This document shows, one piece after another, positions 11,726 to 25,055 of a stretch of 64,000 bases of DNA. Source of the stretch: Rattus norvegicus (taxonomy: Eukaryota; Chordata; Mammalia; Rodentia; Muridae); the NCBI RefSeq assembly GCF_036323735.1, contig NC_086034.1:28737439-28801438 (forward strand). Reading direction: 5' to 3'. The first letter of the stretch is position 1. Every line of letters starts with the position of its first letter. The position numbers and the translations under genes were made by a program. The notes below the pieces were generated by a model, which worked only from the letters and a program-made list of their open reading frames with translations, searched no databases and was not told where the DNA came from.

Positions 11726-13637
11726 CATAGCATCTTATTTTTCATTCATTATTTGCGATCATTTATCACGAGATTTCAGAAGCTTTTACCCAACAAAGAT
11801 ATCCAAAATAGATGTTCTAAATGTATAAAATATAAACAGATAAACCTTAAATTGTATCATATAAAGTAAATGATCTCAACACTATATTGATTTCACTGGA
11901 TAAATTAGAAAATCTATAGGAAAAATTACAATTCATTTAAATTCTCACTTCACATACTCTTGATTAATAAAGTAAACATGGCATACATTATACTAACAAA
12001 TGATGTGGCACTTTTAATTAGATTTTGAGAACTAATTTCTCACCCCAAGGTCACCTGAGGTTAATTTAAAAAATAATCGAATAATTGATCATAAATGTCA
12101 TGAAACTGATAAATTGCTAATATCTTGTTTCTTAATAAATAACTGTGATATCTGCTTAAACTGAAGAATTTAAATTTTTATAAAATTAGCGGACTCTGGA
12201 AAACAGAAGATGGTTTTAATCATAATGTTGAAAATACATCAAAGACAAATAGAAATAAAGATTCAAACCCTGGCCATCCACTAGGAACATCTGAATGTGT
12301 ACTTTCGTTTCTTCTCTTAGAATTGAGCATGCTTTTTGTTTTTCTTTTCTTTTGAGGTTTATTTAAAGACTTGAATAAATGCCCCTGGTTGCTGACATGT
12401 GGTAGAGCCACAAGCGTGGTTGAAAGACATTGTGAAGCACAACTTTATTGCTCAACTATTCTAATATACATATTGATCAATGTGCCAGTTACTACGATAA
12501 CTTAAATATGTCTTATAAGCCTCACAGTCCTTTCTCTGAGTTCATTCTGAAATGTTTTCCTAACAGAACTTATTCGAACTCACTCAGCTGCTTGTACAGG
12601 GTGTTATTCTTTCTATTCATCTAATTCTAAAGACCTGTCAGGCAGAACTCCTAATCTTATTTACCAAATCCATATCCACTCTTTTATGAGGCAATGAAAA
12701 GAAGGAAGAACTACAGTGTAAGCCTCGAGGATGAGAGCATTCAAGGACCCTTACTTAGAATGAAATCAATTGTCTGCTATGGCCACTTTGTCCCTTGCTA
12801 TCTATCTCTCTTGGTCCAATTTCCCACATCCTCACAGATGTTAATCTTTAGTCTTAGGTCCAAGAAAATCACATGGACACAACCAACAACTTACTACTTT
12901 CAATTGTTTTCGAGAGGAATCAGTGGATGCGGTTTCACTATCTGGAGACCAAAATGGAGACAGTGGTAGATTGCTTTGTCTTATGGATAAAATAAAACTT
13001 TATATTGTAGAATTTGTTGTCTTCATGACCCAAAATCAGATTGAGAATTTCAAATCCTAGCTTACACCAAACATGTGTACGGCTTTAATAACTACTCCTA
13101 TGTAATTCTCCACAGGATAGTCCAACCAGAAGGATGCATTTCTAGACTCAGAAAATAATAAATAGAAAGCTCGTTTAAGTCAGCCAAGGAAAATAATTAA
13201 AAAAAATAAACTTATGCAAAAGTACTATCAAATGCATTTTGTTTAAAAAATTAATAATTGTGTAGGGAAACCATCACAGAATAAAATTCTAAAAAAAATT
13301 TATCCAAATTATTTGAAGAAATAATGGTTCCTAAACCTGAAAATTACTGGAGGGTTTTTGTTTCATTTTGTTTTTGTTGCTTTGTCATTTTGTTTTGTTC
13401 TCTTTGTTTGTTTTATCTGTGTAACTCGGATCAAAAGTAAACGTCTTAAGGACAATGCTTAGCTTCTGCAACTTACTAAAGTGTGAGTTTACTATATAAC
13501 TAAATATGGACTAAACCACTGGTGTATTTACAGTCTCTCAGTATGTGGCTTCTGAGGGGAAAAATACTGATTAATTATTTCTCTTTCACATCAAATCTAT
13601 GAAAAAACAGATGTAATTATATAATGTATGAGTATGT
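11726..13637. other. Anonymous AT-rich intergenic sequence
   Basis: I recognise no gene or repeat. A 91-codon ORF at 12694-12969 has no recognisable domain and no supporting context. Confidence 0.5.
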
Positions 13638-13642
13638 ACACA

Positions 13643-13691
<49 letters not shown>
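13638..13691. repeat. (CA)n microsatellite with one interruption
   Basis: 54 bp of CA/AC dinucleotides with a single CC interruption at 13649-13650. Confidence 0.96.
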
Positions 13692-13693
<2 letters not shown>

Positions 13694-15069
13694 AGAAGGG
13701 CACACGACCCAGAAGTAAATTTCAGACCCACGAGGCTTTGGAAGCTGCTTCTCAGTGTAGCCTCACCCTGAGTCCCTGCTCCCAATAGCTGCGCTTCACT
13801 CAGGCTCTGCACTTTCTCCAGTACAGAGGCATCTGAAGTTTGAATTACACCGGCAAATTTCAAACACTGGAAAGCCAAACACCTAAGAAAAATGAGTAGT
13901 ACCAAAGGGAATCAACAAATGGTATGTGTTATAAAGCTTAGAGCCAGGAGTGTGGTGGGATGAGGCAGTCATCTTACTTAGGAGGCAGGGGGAGGGAGAT
14001 TAAGAATTCCATGTCATATGCATATGTAGTTACACAAATATGTATTTATGTGTGCCTTTCATTGTGACATTGAGTACCTAGATCCTTCCTCTTGTTCTCT
14101 TTACATCCTGGCCAGTCTGGAATTAGCTACTTTGATCTTCTATGATGTATTACATCAACACAGGGACAAGTGGCAGAACTCACCATCTATACACTCAAAA
14201 CCCTGAAATCATCAGCCAGTAAATCTTACCCCCGCGACGTTTTTCTCAGATTCTTTCATCACAATAATAGAAAACTACTAACACTTGTCCTAAGGATGAT
14301 AGATATCTTACTTTCTCATCTTGGATTGTTTTGTCCTTTGAAAGGAATTTTGAAAACGAGTATCTTCCATGTGTACACAAATTAAAATATCAAAGAAACA
14401 GACTTCAGGGTTTATTTTTCATCATTTTACGCAGACAATCTATAACCCATTTCCATTTTGAGTAAAAAGAAAGCATTTTCCTTTGATTTTAAATACACAT
14501 TAAAGTATGGTTGAACGTATTTTCACTTCCATGGCTCACATTTTAATAACTCCAATTTGATCATTTGGAAAACTGTCTTTAGAGTTGAAGAATTTTGTTG
14601 CTGAAGAAAATAACAATCCATAATTATGAAGAAAAAATTTGTAGGACTCAGAGTTCAGCATTTATCAGCCAACATTAATTAGATTGCAAAATTAAGTATG
14701 TAATTAGTGAGTGTCTATGCATTATTTATGTCAGTTGGATATTTCTACTTTTTCCAGAAAGCACAAAAGTACTAGTAACTGTTCTCTGTAAAATTTCTAC
14801 CATAGTTATATAATAGCTAAAGACAAAATAGGTGTTTTTCAAGAAAGATGTAGCAATAAGCAGTAAATTCAAATTAAGTTCATTCTTCAAAGATAAACTA
14901 CAGCCTGCATGCCTGTTGTGCAGTTTCTGTACCCTACAGATGTCCCTGACAAAATTAATTATCACAGTAGCTCTGCTTCTCACATTTGGCTTCTGGAAGG
15001 CTACTCCTGTGAGTATTTAATCTGTACAAGGGCTCCAGGGATTAACATTGAGTATCATTAGAAATCTGT

Positions 15070-15070
<1 letters not shown>
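13692..15070. other. Anonymous sequence with a weak rodent-repeat match
   Basis: The part around 14190-14290 (ATCATCAGCCAGTAAATC ... CACAATAATAGAAAACTACT) faintly resembles the terminal part of the repeat at 6765-7055. Nothing else is recognised. Confidence 0.35.

Positions 15071-15125
<55 letters not shown>
15071..15125. repeat. (GA)n microsatellite
   Basis: 55 bp of GA dinucleotides with a single AAA interruption near the start. Confidence 0.97.
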
Positions 15126-15128
<3 letters not shown>

Positions 15129-17261
15129 TTTTCCTTTTTATATTTTGGCAAATTCACATATGTATGAGTCTTAGTCATTTTCACCTCCTGCTATCTCTCT
15201 CTAATCTGCCCCCCACACACAAACACTGAAACATTTCCTACCAACAAATCTTCCTCCTACTTTTGTGTTATTTGTATGCATAACCCCTGACCTTAATTAA
15301 AATTGATGGCCTGAACACAGAATGGAAGCTATTTACTACAGTGTCACATCACTGAAGAATTTGATATCCTTAGTTCCAGCCACTAATAGACCATCATCTC
15401 CATTCTATGATGAAATGGAGATGCCCTAAACTTGTGTTGAAATTCTGTGAGTAGCCACAATATCTGACGTACATTTTAATACCTAAGTTTCTTGGTGAGA
15501 ACCAAGGCATGAGGATGGCAGTGAATTTATTTCTTCTTGGTATTAAAAAATTACAATATGAAAATCTGTCTTCTAAATCATGGTCATCGGTCCTTAATCT
15601 ATAAGCAAAAACACATCTCTTTTAATTCAATAGCACTCTCTAAAGACATCAACTCTCACAAAACTCTAGGTAATCTTAAGCTCATAGGTCTCCAGAAGAG
15701 TGAGTCTACTGGGCTCAATAAATTGTTTTGTTTTGAAACAGCACTGGAGGAAACAAGAGACTACAAGATAAATCTGTCAATGATGGGTTCTTTAAGACTA
15801 CTTAAATCCTGTGAAATTTGTGTATAATCCTTTACTTTGAACAAATTAGCCAATTAACTCTCTAACCTGTTTCTCTTTCTCACGTTGGCATACTTGGTAC
15901 AGGAAATGGTCTACTGCATGCATTTAATTAGCATCAGTACTCCAAAAATTCACATTAGCTGTTTCTCATGACCAACCAAACATGATATACTGCTGAAGTC
16001 GGCAAAAGCACTTTGGTAATGTGATTCAGCTCTCCCTCAGTCGAGTTATTTACAAAGTAGACATTTGTGTCTGATTAACCATAGAAACAGCAACTTTATT
16101 AGACCTAAAAACCTAAGTAATGTTTTTTACAGAACTAAAAACCATGTATCAGATACATCAGTGCTTTCAAATAGCTCTGGCTGATAGTAGCCATAAAGTA
16201 GTAGAATACAAAAAGAATGGGGAACTGGACCCATGAAAAGACTACAGACATACTAATGATAAGGTCAGGATTCAACAGGATAACACAGAATGCACGGTTC
16301 TATTGTATTTAGGAGCTACTGTTAAATTCTTACACGTATACTTTAGGGCAACATTCAGGCTATGAGATCACTTTTCTGTCCCTAGAAAATTTTATATTGA
16401 AGCCTCAAAGATCAATTATCTGAATTTTTGGCCGACTTGAAAATAGCTGCCATACTTAATGGCAAACTGTTGTAATCCCTGTGACTGCATAGTTACAAAT
16501 GTTACACTACATGGGACACAGAGAAAAACACATTCATATTATGCTGTCACACGACAACTTTAACACATGATTGTGTGTGTATGAAGTACAAAAACATGTT
16601 CAAATCCACCCCATTAGATCTTTAATAAGCAAGCATCTTGTCAATTTTTTTCTCCCAAAAGAAACTGCTACATTTATTTTGAATGTTTAACCAAATTGAT
16701 TTTTCCCTACTTGTTCACTTGATGGAGATCATGTTTGAGTTACCTTCATCCTTAAATTATAGCTAGGATGGTTGAAGAAACCAGTGACCACCACCAGGCT
16801 CTGGTCAGCTTTGGCACTGGGCAATTCTACCACTCTTGTGAAGCAGAAATGTGCAAAAAGAAATATATTCAGAAATCTCCATCCTGAGGCACACTGCTTG
16901 CCTTTCTCACAGGAAAGAAGCTAACGAAAATAGGACATGAAGGAAAGAGTGACTCACTCAACATAGAAACCACAAGGGGTTGAGTCCAGATGGCTTTCAT
17001 ACTGTAACAATCGGCACAGTGAAGTCTGTGCCTGTCACAGTCCTTCTTGTCTCTTTGTATACCTTAGGTCCTGACATCAAACTCTCACAATGATAGATAG
17101 AAACAACACAAGAAAGAATAATTAGTATTTATCATAAGTGAAATAAATTCTAGAGTGAATCAAAACAACATTGCACCCCACAGAAATCACAAAGTTCTCC
17201 AGATGTTAAGGATCTAGCAGGTTAAGGGCCTGACAATTCATTTTCTCCTTTTTGCGCAAAA
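15126..17261. other. Anonymous intergenic sequence
   Basis: I see no recognisable gene, SINE or L1 in this stretch. Confidence 0.45.
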
Positions 17262-17405
17262 CGATTTTAATTTAATTTAATTAAAAATATATATTATATT
17301 ACATACATGTAATAACATATTATACATACTCATATATGTTTTATATAATTTAGCAATACATAATATATAAAATTATATTTATTATATTATATCATATTTA
17401 ATATG
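17262..17405. repeat. AT-rich low-complexity tract
   Basis: About 140 bp consisting almost entirely of A and T, with TTTAA and ATATTATA sub-repeats. Confidence 0.85.
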
Positions 17406-17495
17406 GTGGCAGAAAAGGGGAAGAGCAAGAATTTGTGAGACCAGTGCTCTGATTTTATGAAAGAATTTGGGGAAGGTTTAAAAAAGGAGAAACAG

Positions 17496-17497
<2 letters not shown>

Positions 17498-17555
<58 letters not shown>

Positions 17556-17594
17556 CTCTGGGTAACACAGTAAGAAAACACACACACACACACA
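17498..17594. repeat. (GT)n followed by (CA)n, inverted dinucleotide arms
   Basis: A pure GT tract at 17498-17552 is followed after about 25 bp by a 17-bp AC tract at 17578-17594. The two are complementary in sequence. Confidence 0.95.
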
Positions 17595-18012
17595 GGGGGA
17601 AATGTGGTACCCCTGAGGTGTATCCCCAGGCATAACTACTCTGAAATGTTTATTTTCCAAACTTAGATACTACCTTCACCGTTATACTACTCTTCTTTAT
17701 GCCTGGACTGTTCTATCTTGAAAATGACTGCCGTTTGTCATGGTTCAGATTAAATGGAGTGCATTCCAGGAAGCATTTCATAACTGTATAATTCATGGAA
17801 GCATCTAACTAAATTAGAAAGAATTGTATGTTACATAGTAACAAAACATGATCATAATTTTAAAATAAGTGGAAAATTTCATTGTTATGCTTCTGCCACC
17901 AACATGAAGCAATAATTCCATGTAGTTATGGATTATGCTGGTTTTCTTGACTCCTTCAATGAGTCAGAGAAGAACCTCGTCTGTATAATGAGTGTTATCA
18001 TGTGCTGCATGA

Positions 18013-18296
18013 ATGAACCAAAGAATAAACCAGAGATGAACCAGTGAATAGAAAGTAAATGAACCGGTGAATGAACCAGTGAATGGACAAGTGAGCCAGC
18101 CAGTGAATGAACCAGTGAATGGATGGGCAAGTGAGCTGGCCAGTGGATGAGCCAATGAATAAACCAGTGAATGAAACAGTGAATGGGTAAGTGAAGGAGC
18201 CAGGGAATGAGCCAATGACTGAGCCAGTGGATAAGCCAGTAGATGAGCCAGTGAATGGGCAAGGGAATAAGCCAGTGAGTCAACCAATTAATGAAA
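18013..18296. repeat. Minisatellite with ~12-bp units (GAACCAGTGAAT-like)
   Basis: More than twenty imperfect tandem units related to GAACCAGTGAAT / GAGCCAGTGAAT / GGGCAAGTGAAT. The repeating HWLI/SLAH peptides on the minus strand are translations of the repeat and not a gene. Confidence 0.93.
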
Positions 18297-19333
18297 GGAT
18301 GCTCTCTTGTTGGAACACAGTGATAGCTGGGTCATGAAGGTATGTCATCTGTCCACCTTTTCCTTACTACGTGATCTTGACATATCTCTTAACCTCACTT
18401 GACATCATAGTATTTATTAGAAAATTCAAACAACACCAGCCACTAGTTTGACCAACTCAAAATGTAACTAAGGACCAAAAGAGACCATGTGAAATAGCAT
18501 GAAAAGCATGAAATATTGTAAAGGTAATTAAAACAGACGTGGTTATTCTATCATTATTAGATATGAGTTGTATTTCTAACTTAAATCAGTTAACCGCTAT
18601 TATACTTTAAATGGATCCCATATATACAGTCAGCATAAAAGAAATAAATGTTTATGTATGGCTGTTCAGATTCAAATCCACCAACTTCTTTGGGCCTACA
18701 CCTACTACTGCCACGTTTGATGGTGACAAGTAGTCTCAAAACCTGTCTAACTCTGCATTTTTCAAGTCAAATCTCTAAATTTGCAAGTGAAATAATTGCT
18801 TTCGTAACTCAGAAGTGGAAGCATGATTGATGGACATCTTCAGATTATCCCTTTTCAGGGGCACCAATATACATGAAAACAGGCAAGATATTTAAGCAAA
18901 ATACTGGGCATTGTGCTTAATCTTGATCATTTACGTTTGAGTCTAATAGAGTAACAAACTGCATTAAAATGATGTGTTAAGATAAAGAAATGGCAGATTT
19001 TTCTGCCTGTTAGCCGAACAAAAGTGTGGTAAGAAACTAACTCTTCACTACAACCCAAGTATATGCTTAACACTGAAAAGAAACCGCTAAAGCTTAGTGC
19101 TTTTGAGGGTAGGCTGAGAAGATGTGCGATCCACCCATACTCCTGGAGTTTCTAAGCCTGTGATGAGTTGAGATATGAATTAAATATCTAGTGCAGAGTT
19201 AGTCTGCCTATAACAGTAGAACGTGAGTAAAAGTAAGATGGAAGAATATAAATGGCTTTATTAACAAAATCAAAGACGAGAATACATTTGAATCCCCGGA
19301 TAAATATATATTCTCTATAAGGAATTTGGCTTA

Positions 19334-19335
<2 letters not shown>
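18297..19335. other. Anonymous intergenic sequence
   Basis: No recognisable gene or dispersed repeat is seen. Confidence 0.45.

Positions 19336-19389
<54 letters not shown>
19336..19389. repeat. (GT)27 microsatellite
   Basis: An uninterrupted 54-bp GT tract. Confidence 0.97.
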
Positions 19390-19391
<2 letters not shown>

Positions 19392-21559
19392 TGCTTTCTA
19401 ATGCTCTTGTTTAATTCTAATTCACTGTCTACAGTTGTGGACTGGTCCTAATAAACTCTTTCTGCTTAATAAAGTGTATTAAAAGTAATGAGATGTCCCA
19501 TCTCAGGTACAACAACACAATTCCATCTCGTTTGTGTGTTCTCTTAGTCCCCTTTGTCTCTCTTGTGCTCACTTGCAGCCAGCTATCATGGTATGAGAAA
19601 CTAATAAAAAGACTCAAAAAATAAGGATTGTCTCATGCTAGCATTCAAGCAGGCATTGAGAAGTTCGATCTGACAATATGGAAAGAAGCGAGTGAGACAA
19701 AGATTATGTCAGCCACCTTGGAAGAGGCTCCACTCCCAGTCAAACTTTAAGATGACTACAGCCTCAGCCAGCAACTGAGTCTCAGTAGAAGAAAGGGTAA
19801 TAAAAGATAGAGTTAGACACTCGCTCTAAAACTCACCTAAAGTGCAAAACACTCAGTGAACAATGTGAACTTTAAATAAAAATAAATAAATACTATTGCC
19901 AACACTATCAGTAAGTCAATCGTTCTAAAATCTCAACTCTTTGAGTATGTGTGTGCACCATAAGAGGTTTTAACCAGAATACAGCCCACAGGCTTCTACT
20001 GGAATTCACACTATACACATGTCTCTCAAATAGTCAAACTATCAAAAGTGATCTCAGCCTGGTCCTATTCCAAAGTGCCGAGGAGAAGTAAATTATATTC
20101 TCTTTGAAAAAAATACCTCATCTATTGAACCCTGTGATTTTTTCAGATTTCTTTCTCTAAATTGTCAAACTAAACTTCAATCCCACATCTTAGAAGCATC
20201 TACTTCCAAGAACACCTGAAAACAAAATATAGATTCACAAAGCAGATGCTGGACTTTAAACACTGAACATTTATTTTATTTAGCCTTGGTCATTAAGAGT
20301 GAAGTCTAAGTAGCATGAACAAAAGCAACTTTTAATATAGTCACTAAAATGGAGAAATAGTGGGTTGCTAGCAGAGCAGGAGTGGCGTTAACATGCTAAC
20401 TCAGGCCACCAAGACTCAAATGTACACTTAGCACTGCGGAGGCTATTATGTCTCGGTAGCTGTAGAAAGGGCTTACCTGATGTGAGAACTCTTATTACCA
20501 TTACTCTTGGAGTTTAGAAGCCTGTGAACTGCAAGGAATCCATGAGCCTCAAAGGAAAAATCATAACCACCTCAGAAATAGTAGAAGTATGATCAAGATA
20601 TTCAGACTAGAAAGGATTTAAGTTTGTATTACTAACCATTGATTATGACATTCTTAAAATAAAAGAATTAACCAAAGTCCAAGGAAGCAGGAAGAACACA
20701 GTCCTGGGTAAGTCTACTGGAACAGTACCAGAATCAGGATACTTTCACCCACACCCGTCTTCCTGTACACTGTGCCACGTTATTGCTAATAAAAGGAATT
20801 TAGATGAGAGCTGGAAGGAAAGAGTAAAGAAGGGTCTTCGTATTTAGTATGTTTGGAGGTCTATACACAGCTGGTTAGGTCAGGAAGACGGCTTGCAGAC
20901 TGCTTCATAGGCTCTTACTGATGGATGGGATTTACAGACTTCCAAATCCCTATAAACTCTGGATTTGTGCCTATACTTTGTAAGCTCTCTGGGTATGAAA
21001 GTCCTCTGATCTCTAGTTGCTAGCCTGATGTCGCTTCTACTAATTCTGCTGAGAATTCTATAAGCCCCTCATTACTATTGGACCTAAATTGCTGAAATAT
21101 GGAGATTTTCATCTCTTTACCTGAACACATCCAGGACTTAAAGTAAAATCATAAAAGCATTGAGAAAGATATGAAAGAGGGTCACTTATGAAACTTTATA
21201 AAGTGAGGAGGTAAAAATTCTTAGTACCGTGTGTTTATAGCTGTCCGGTTTTGTGTACAACCCAAAGACAGAGTTGGGACCCTTGAGATTTTACAGAACT
21301 GTCACTGGTAAGATGAGAAAACTGGAGTTGATAGTGCGGTTCAGATGCTTTATTCGATGTCTGTTGTAATTATTATTACCATTTTCACTCAGTGCCAGTT
21401 TTTAATGATTTGGGAATTAATTATTAGATGAAAATTTTCTTCCACTATTCTTATTTAACCTCAATAGAAATACTATAACATTAACCTAAAGTTAATTGTT
21501 CAGATACTTAATTTTTTGTCTTTTGTCTTTTAGAGTGCAAGAATAAAACTAATGCTGTT

Positions 21560-21560
<1 letters not shown>
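19390..21560. other. Anonymous intergenic sequence
   Basis: I recognise nothing here beyond short AT-rich runs. Confidence 0.45.
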
Positions 21561-21594
<34 letters not shown>

Positions 21595-21648
21595 ATGTGT
21601 GTATGTGTGTATGTGTGTGTGTGTGTACGTGTGTGTGTGTGTGTGTGT
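21561..21648. repeat. Compound (CT)n(GT)n microsatellite
   Basis: A CT run (21561-21584) passes directly into GT/GTAT repeats ending at 21648. Confidence 0.95.
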
Positions 21649-21802
21649 TAGTTACTTTTCTACTACTGTAAAAAGAACATGACCAAGGCAACATAGAAAT
21701 GAGAGCATTTAATTAGGGCCTCAAGTTTCAGAAGATTAGTAGAATCTATCTGTATCATGTTGGGGAGCATGGCAGCAGACAGTAGCTGAGAGCTACAACC
21801 CC

Positions 21803-21856
<54 letters not shown>

Positions 21857-22135
21857 AACAAACAAACACATACACAGTGGGAAGAAGGAGGGGAAGAGGG
21901 AGGGGAGGGAGAAGGAGATAGAGAAACAGAGACAGAGACACACAGAGAGACAGAGCGACAGAGAGAGAGTATTGGGAATCATATGGGCTATTGAAACTTC
22001 AAAGCCTGCACCCAGTGACATGCCTCTTCCAAAACACATCTCTTAATCCCTTCCAAATAGTTTCATCAACTGAGGACCACACATTCAATGTATGCAACTA
22101 TGCAGCCTTTGCTATCCTCATTCAAACTGCCACAG
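21649..22135 (+). repeat. Rodent interspersed repeat beginning GTTACTTTTCTACTACTGT
   Basis: GTTACTTTTCTACTACTGT, CATGACCAAGGCAACATAG, CATTTAATTAGGGCC, GGGGAGCATGGCAGCAGACA and the closing CATTCAAACTGCCACAG match an abundant rodent dispersed repeat whose family name I cannot give with certainty. A (CA)n tract and GA-rich sequence (21808-21969) interrupt it. The same family occurs at 56440-56745. Confidence 0.6.
21808..21875. repeat. (CA)n/(AAAC)n microsatellite
   Basis: A 45-bp CA run passes into AAAC units, followed by a GA-rich stretch to about 21969. Confidence 0.95.
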
Positions 22136-22149
22136 TGTGTCTTTGTGCA

Positions 22150-22282
22150 AGTACATATTGGGTTCCTGAAGAAGCCAGAAGAAGGATGAGTTTCAGGAGC
22201 TCCATAGGGGTGCCAGAAATCTCACTATAGTACTCTGTATGATAGCAAGCATTCTTAAACACTGAAACATCTCTCCAGCACC
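22150..22282 (-). repeat. B3/B2-type SINE, minus orientation
   Basis: GAAGCCAGAAGAAGGATGAG, then AGGAGCTCCATAGGGGTGCC, and ATCTCTCCAGCACCC at the far end correspond to the reverse complement of B3/B2 (GGGGCTGGAGAGATGGCTC...). It is diverged. Confidence 0.7.
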
Positions 22283-22855
22283 CTGTGTTTGTAAGAATGA
22301 TCTTGTAAAATTATCTGAGCTGCCTGAGCCTGTTTGGGTTTTAGAATCTCTTTGATTGTGAAGAGGAAGATAAGCAAACAAAGATAAAAAGGTAGAACGA
22401 TTCTGTCTTTCCTTGTGTCTGTTTGCAACATCACATTTTAAAATTGATTTGTCCTTTTCCATAAAACTCTTTTATGACATCCTCACATATGGTCCCTCTG
22501 CATCTGATCTGGACTTGAGCAGTCCAGTGTTAACAGTGAAGCTAGTGTACTATATAAAATATGCATGAGTCCATGCCATGTCTCAGCCTATCGCCAAGAT
22601 TTTTCCTTTACTATAAATGCTTTAAGAAGCTTTAAGAGACTTTCTCGTTGTGTATGTATGTGCTGCCTGGTTATCTAATCTCCCTGTTGGCTCATTCTGC
22701 TGCAATCAGGCCAGCTCTCTTACTGTTCCACTAAAACCATAGCGTGTCCTGATTTTAAGATGTTTGCTCTTCATATAGTCTCCGCTTTTCAGATAAATGC
22801 AAGGGAGTTTCAGTGACCTTTGACTGGTCAAATAATCAGGCAATGAAAGTATTAA
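22283..22855. other. Anonymous intergenic sequence
   Basis: No gene or clear repeat is recognised. Confidence 0.4.
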
Positions 22856-23940
22856 AGAGGAAAAATGCACAAACGACTATATTAAAATATCAAACTTCAT
22901 GTTGTGAAGATGTTCCTAACTGATAATACAAATCACAAATTAAAGTTGCAGCATAATTAATAAACAAATGTATACAAACTATATAATCAAAATATTATAA
23001 TGATATAATAATTTCTATCAAATCAACAAGAAAAATATGAAATGAACAGATAAGAAAAGCATAAGTTAACAAACATGAAATAAGATTTAAAACTGAACTG
23101 AGGTACTTTCTTAAATCTTCCAGTCTAATTTTTTTAAAAGGCCAAATTGTTACTAAGAATGTGGTACCACACTCATGTATGATGATCTTACACATTGATA
23201 CATAGATTTTACAAAATATTATGTAATAAAATGAAGGTGTACATTCAGCAGTTTCGCTGTCAATATTTATCCAAGAGAAATTTATAGAAATGTACCAGGA
23301 GACAAAAACAAAATTCTTACATTGTTTATAGTAACATAAAATAAAAGCAAGCTGTGTAATTCTTTCAACAAGTAAGTACAAATAAGTTGTGCCTACTCTG
23401 ACAATGAAATAATAGTATATAACCATTAAAATAGATCAACCATAACTATATAAATAATTCCCCAAATTATATTGTAAAATATAACTGCAGGATAATATAT
23501 ATATTAATATTAGATTAATATAAAACCCCAAAATGCATAAAAATAAAGCAATATATTACTTAAGAAAATATTTACAAATAATAAAACTATAAGAAAATCA
23601 ATGGGAGAATTAAATAAGGGTCAATAAATTTAAGTGGTTCAATCGGAAGACAATGGGCACTGCTTTGTTTATAAACCACATAGCAAGTACAGCAGCATTT
23701 GTTCTAGTACACTGCTGTAGACCTAGACTGATACCATATATTTAGAATGTATAAAGTATTGTGCTATAATTATTAGAGAACCAAAAGAAAAAATCTTCAA
23801 TAGCATATAGCAAAGAAATGAAGAAATAGGTAATTTCTGGAGTGATGATATATTAAGCAGCCAGTTTCTTGAGTGTGATGTGTGATACAAAGTATAACTA
23901 TCTTTTTAGTTGTATGTGTGCATAAAAACATTTTATGACA
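22856..23940 (+). mobile_element. Ancient L1M/HAL1-like fragment
   Basis: The A-rich strand matches the 3' part of mammalian L1M/HAL1 ORF2 in sense: TATTTATCCAAGAGAAAT, CATTGTTTATAGTAACAT and GACAATGAAATAATAGTATA correspond to the conserved phrases encoding IYPRE, LFIIAK and TMEYYSA. A 3' UTR-like portion may extend to about 23940. It is strongly decayed with no usable ORF, and the boundaries are approximate. Confidence 0.55.
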
Positions 23941-24030
23941 AAATACTGAACAAAATACAGCAAACTATTAGCTACTTCCTAGTAGGAAGATATATTGTGA
24001 ATAGTTTGTGTCCTGGGTTTTATATAGAAG
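23872..24030 (+). repeat. Source copy of a local direct repeat
   Basis: This segment recurs at 25095-25228 in the same orientation. Shared stretches include GATGTGTGATACAAAGTATA and AGGAAGAT.TATTGTGAATA. The downstream copy lacks about 27 internal bp. Confidence 0.85.
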
Positions 24031-24168
24031 GTATGTGTTAGACCATAAACTCAGAGAAAATATAGATTAGTAACATTATAGGATTCTTACGTCAGGACCA
24101 TCAGAAATTGTAAATCAATCTGTGCTAAGGCAAAAAATTCATTTGTGCCATTACGAGATAAAATGTGG

Positions 24169-24308
24169 TTTTTTTTATGTTTTGTTTTGACAGGGTAATA
24201 TTGACTGATACTCACTATCTAGATTGGATTGGCCTCAAACTTACAAGGATCCAACTGTCTCTATCATGTGAGTGCTGGAATTAAAGGAGTTCATAACCAC
24301 ATCCAGTC
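24169..24308 (-). repeat. B1 SINE, minus orientation
   Basis: The T-rich start, GACAGGGTAATATTGACTG, GGCCTCAAACTTACAAGGAT, GTGAGTGCTGGAATTAAAGG and CATAACCACATCCAG correspond in order to the reverse complement of B1. It is about 20% or more diverged by eye. Confidence 0.8.
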
Positions 24309-25055
24309 AAAATGTAGCCGTTTTAAAAATCAAATTAATTTCCAGCAGGTATGACATCTTAGAAAAGGTGCAAGTGACTGATCCTAAGGAAGATGATTGT
24401 TGCAACTCTTAAATACCGGAGAATATCCACAGTAGGGGAGAAGAGTGTGTTTCACTAGTCACAGATATGAAAGATTAGGGAACCCGTTGGAATTTTTCAT
24501 CCAATAACTTCTCAAGCTATGCCACTCACTCAGAAAACCAATTGGTGCCAGAATGGCACTGTGATAAGACTCAACAACACCAGCAAAGGAGAGTGAGCCT
24601 GGTTCATTTTTAAAGAAGTAACAAAATATTATTTAAAGAAATAGGGAAGTCAATATTCAGCTCATACTACTAGAGCTTTGGAATTACATCAAAACTCTTC
24701 AGCCTTCCAAAACTGCTCTTAAAAAATGCAATGCCAAAGAAATGTCTCCAACAATAAATCTATCACATTTACCACGTCTACAATTCGCCATGTCATCTAA
24801 GCAGGAGTTGTACTTACTAACATTCTACTGTGGAAAACGTTTCCTTGCTGGAACAGTATTTCCCAGAGTATTAGAGAGGGAAAGGGGGTGGGGAGGGTGG
24901 CTAGCAATCCAATTCAAAAAGAAAACCTGCATGACCTGATTTGTGCTTTTATATTTTTTGTCAAGTTTTATGTGTTATACCTAGAAACAGAATTGTTTAA
25001 GCCTTCTGTATTTCCCCAGTGATAAACAATAAGCAAGTTCTTTGGTCAATCTATG
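24309..25055. other. Anonymous intergenic sequence
   Basis: No recognisable gene or dispersed repeat is seen. Confidence 0.4.

Noticed and set aside
12694..12969. 91-codon plus-strand ORF
   Set aside because: It is short and unconserved by inspection, with no domain and no supporting promoter or splice context.
17933..18287. Repetitive HWLI/SLAH-containing ORFs of 107-116 codons
   Set aside because: Frames open only because of the 12-bp minisatellite period. No start context or domain supports a gene.
18013..18296. CRISPR-like array
   Set aside because: Units are contiguous and imperfect, with no unique spacers, no Cas genes and a mammalian context.
22995..23426. 143-codon minus-strand ORF
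   Set aside because: It is antisense to an AT-rich ancient L1M-like sequence, and the hydrophobic character comes from base composition.
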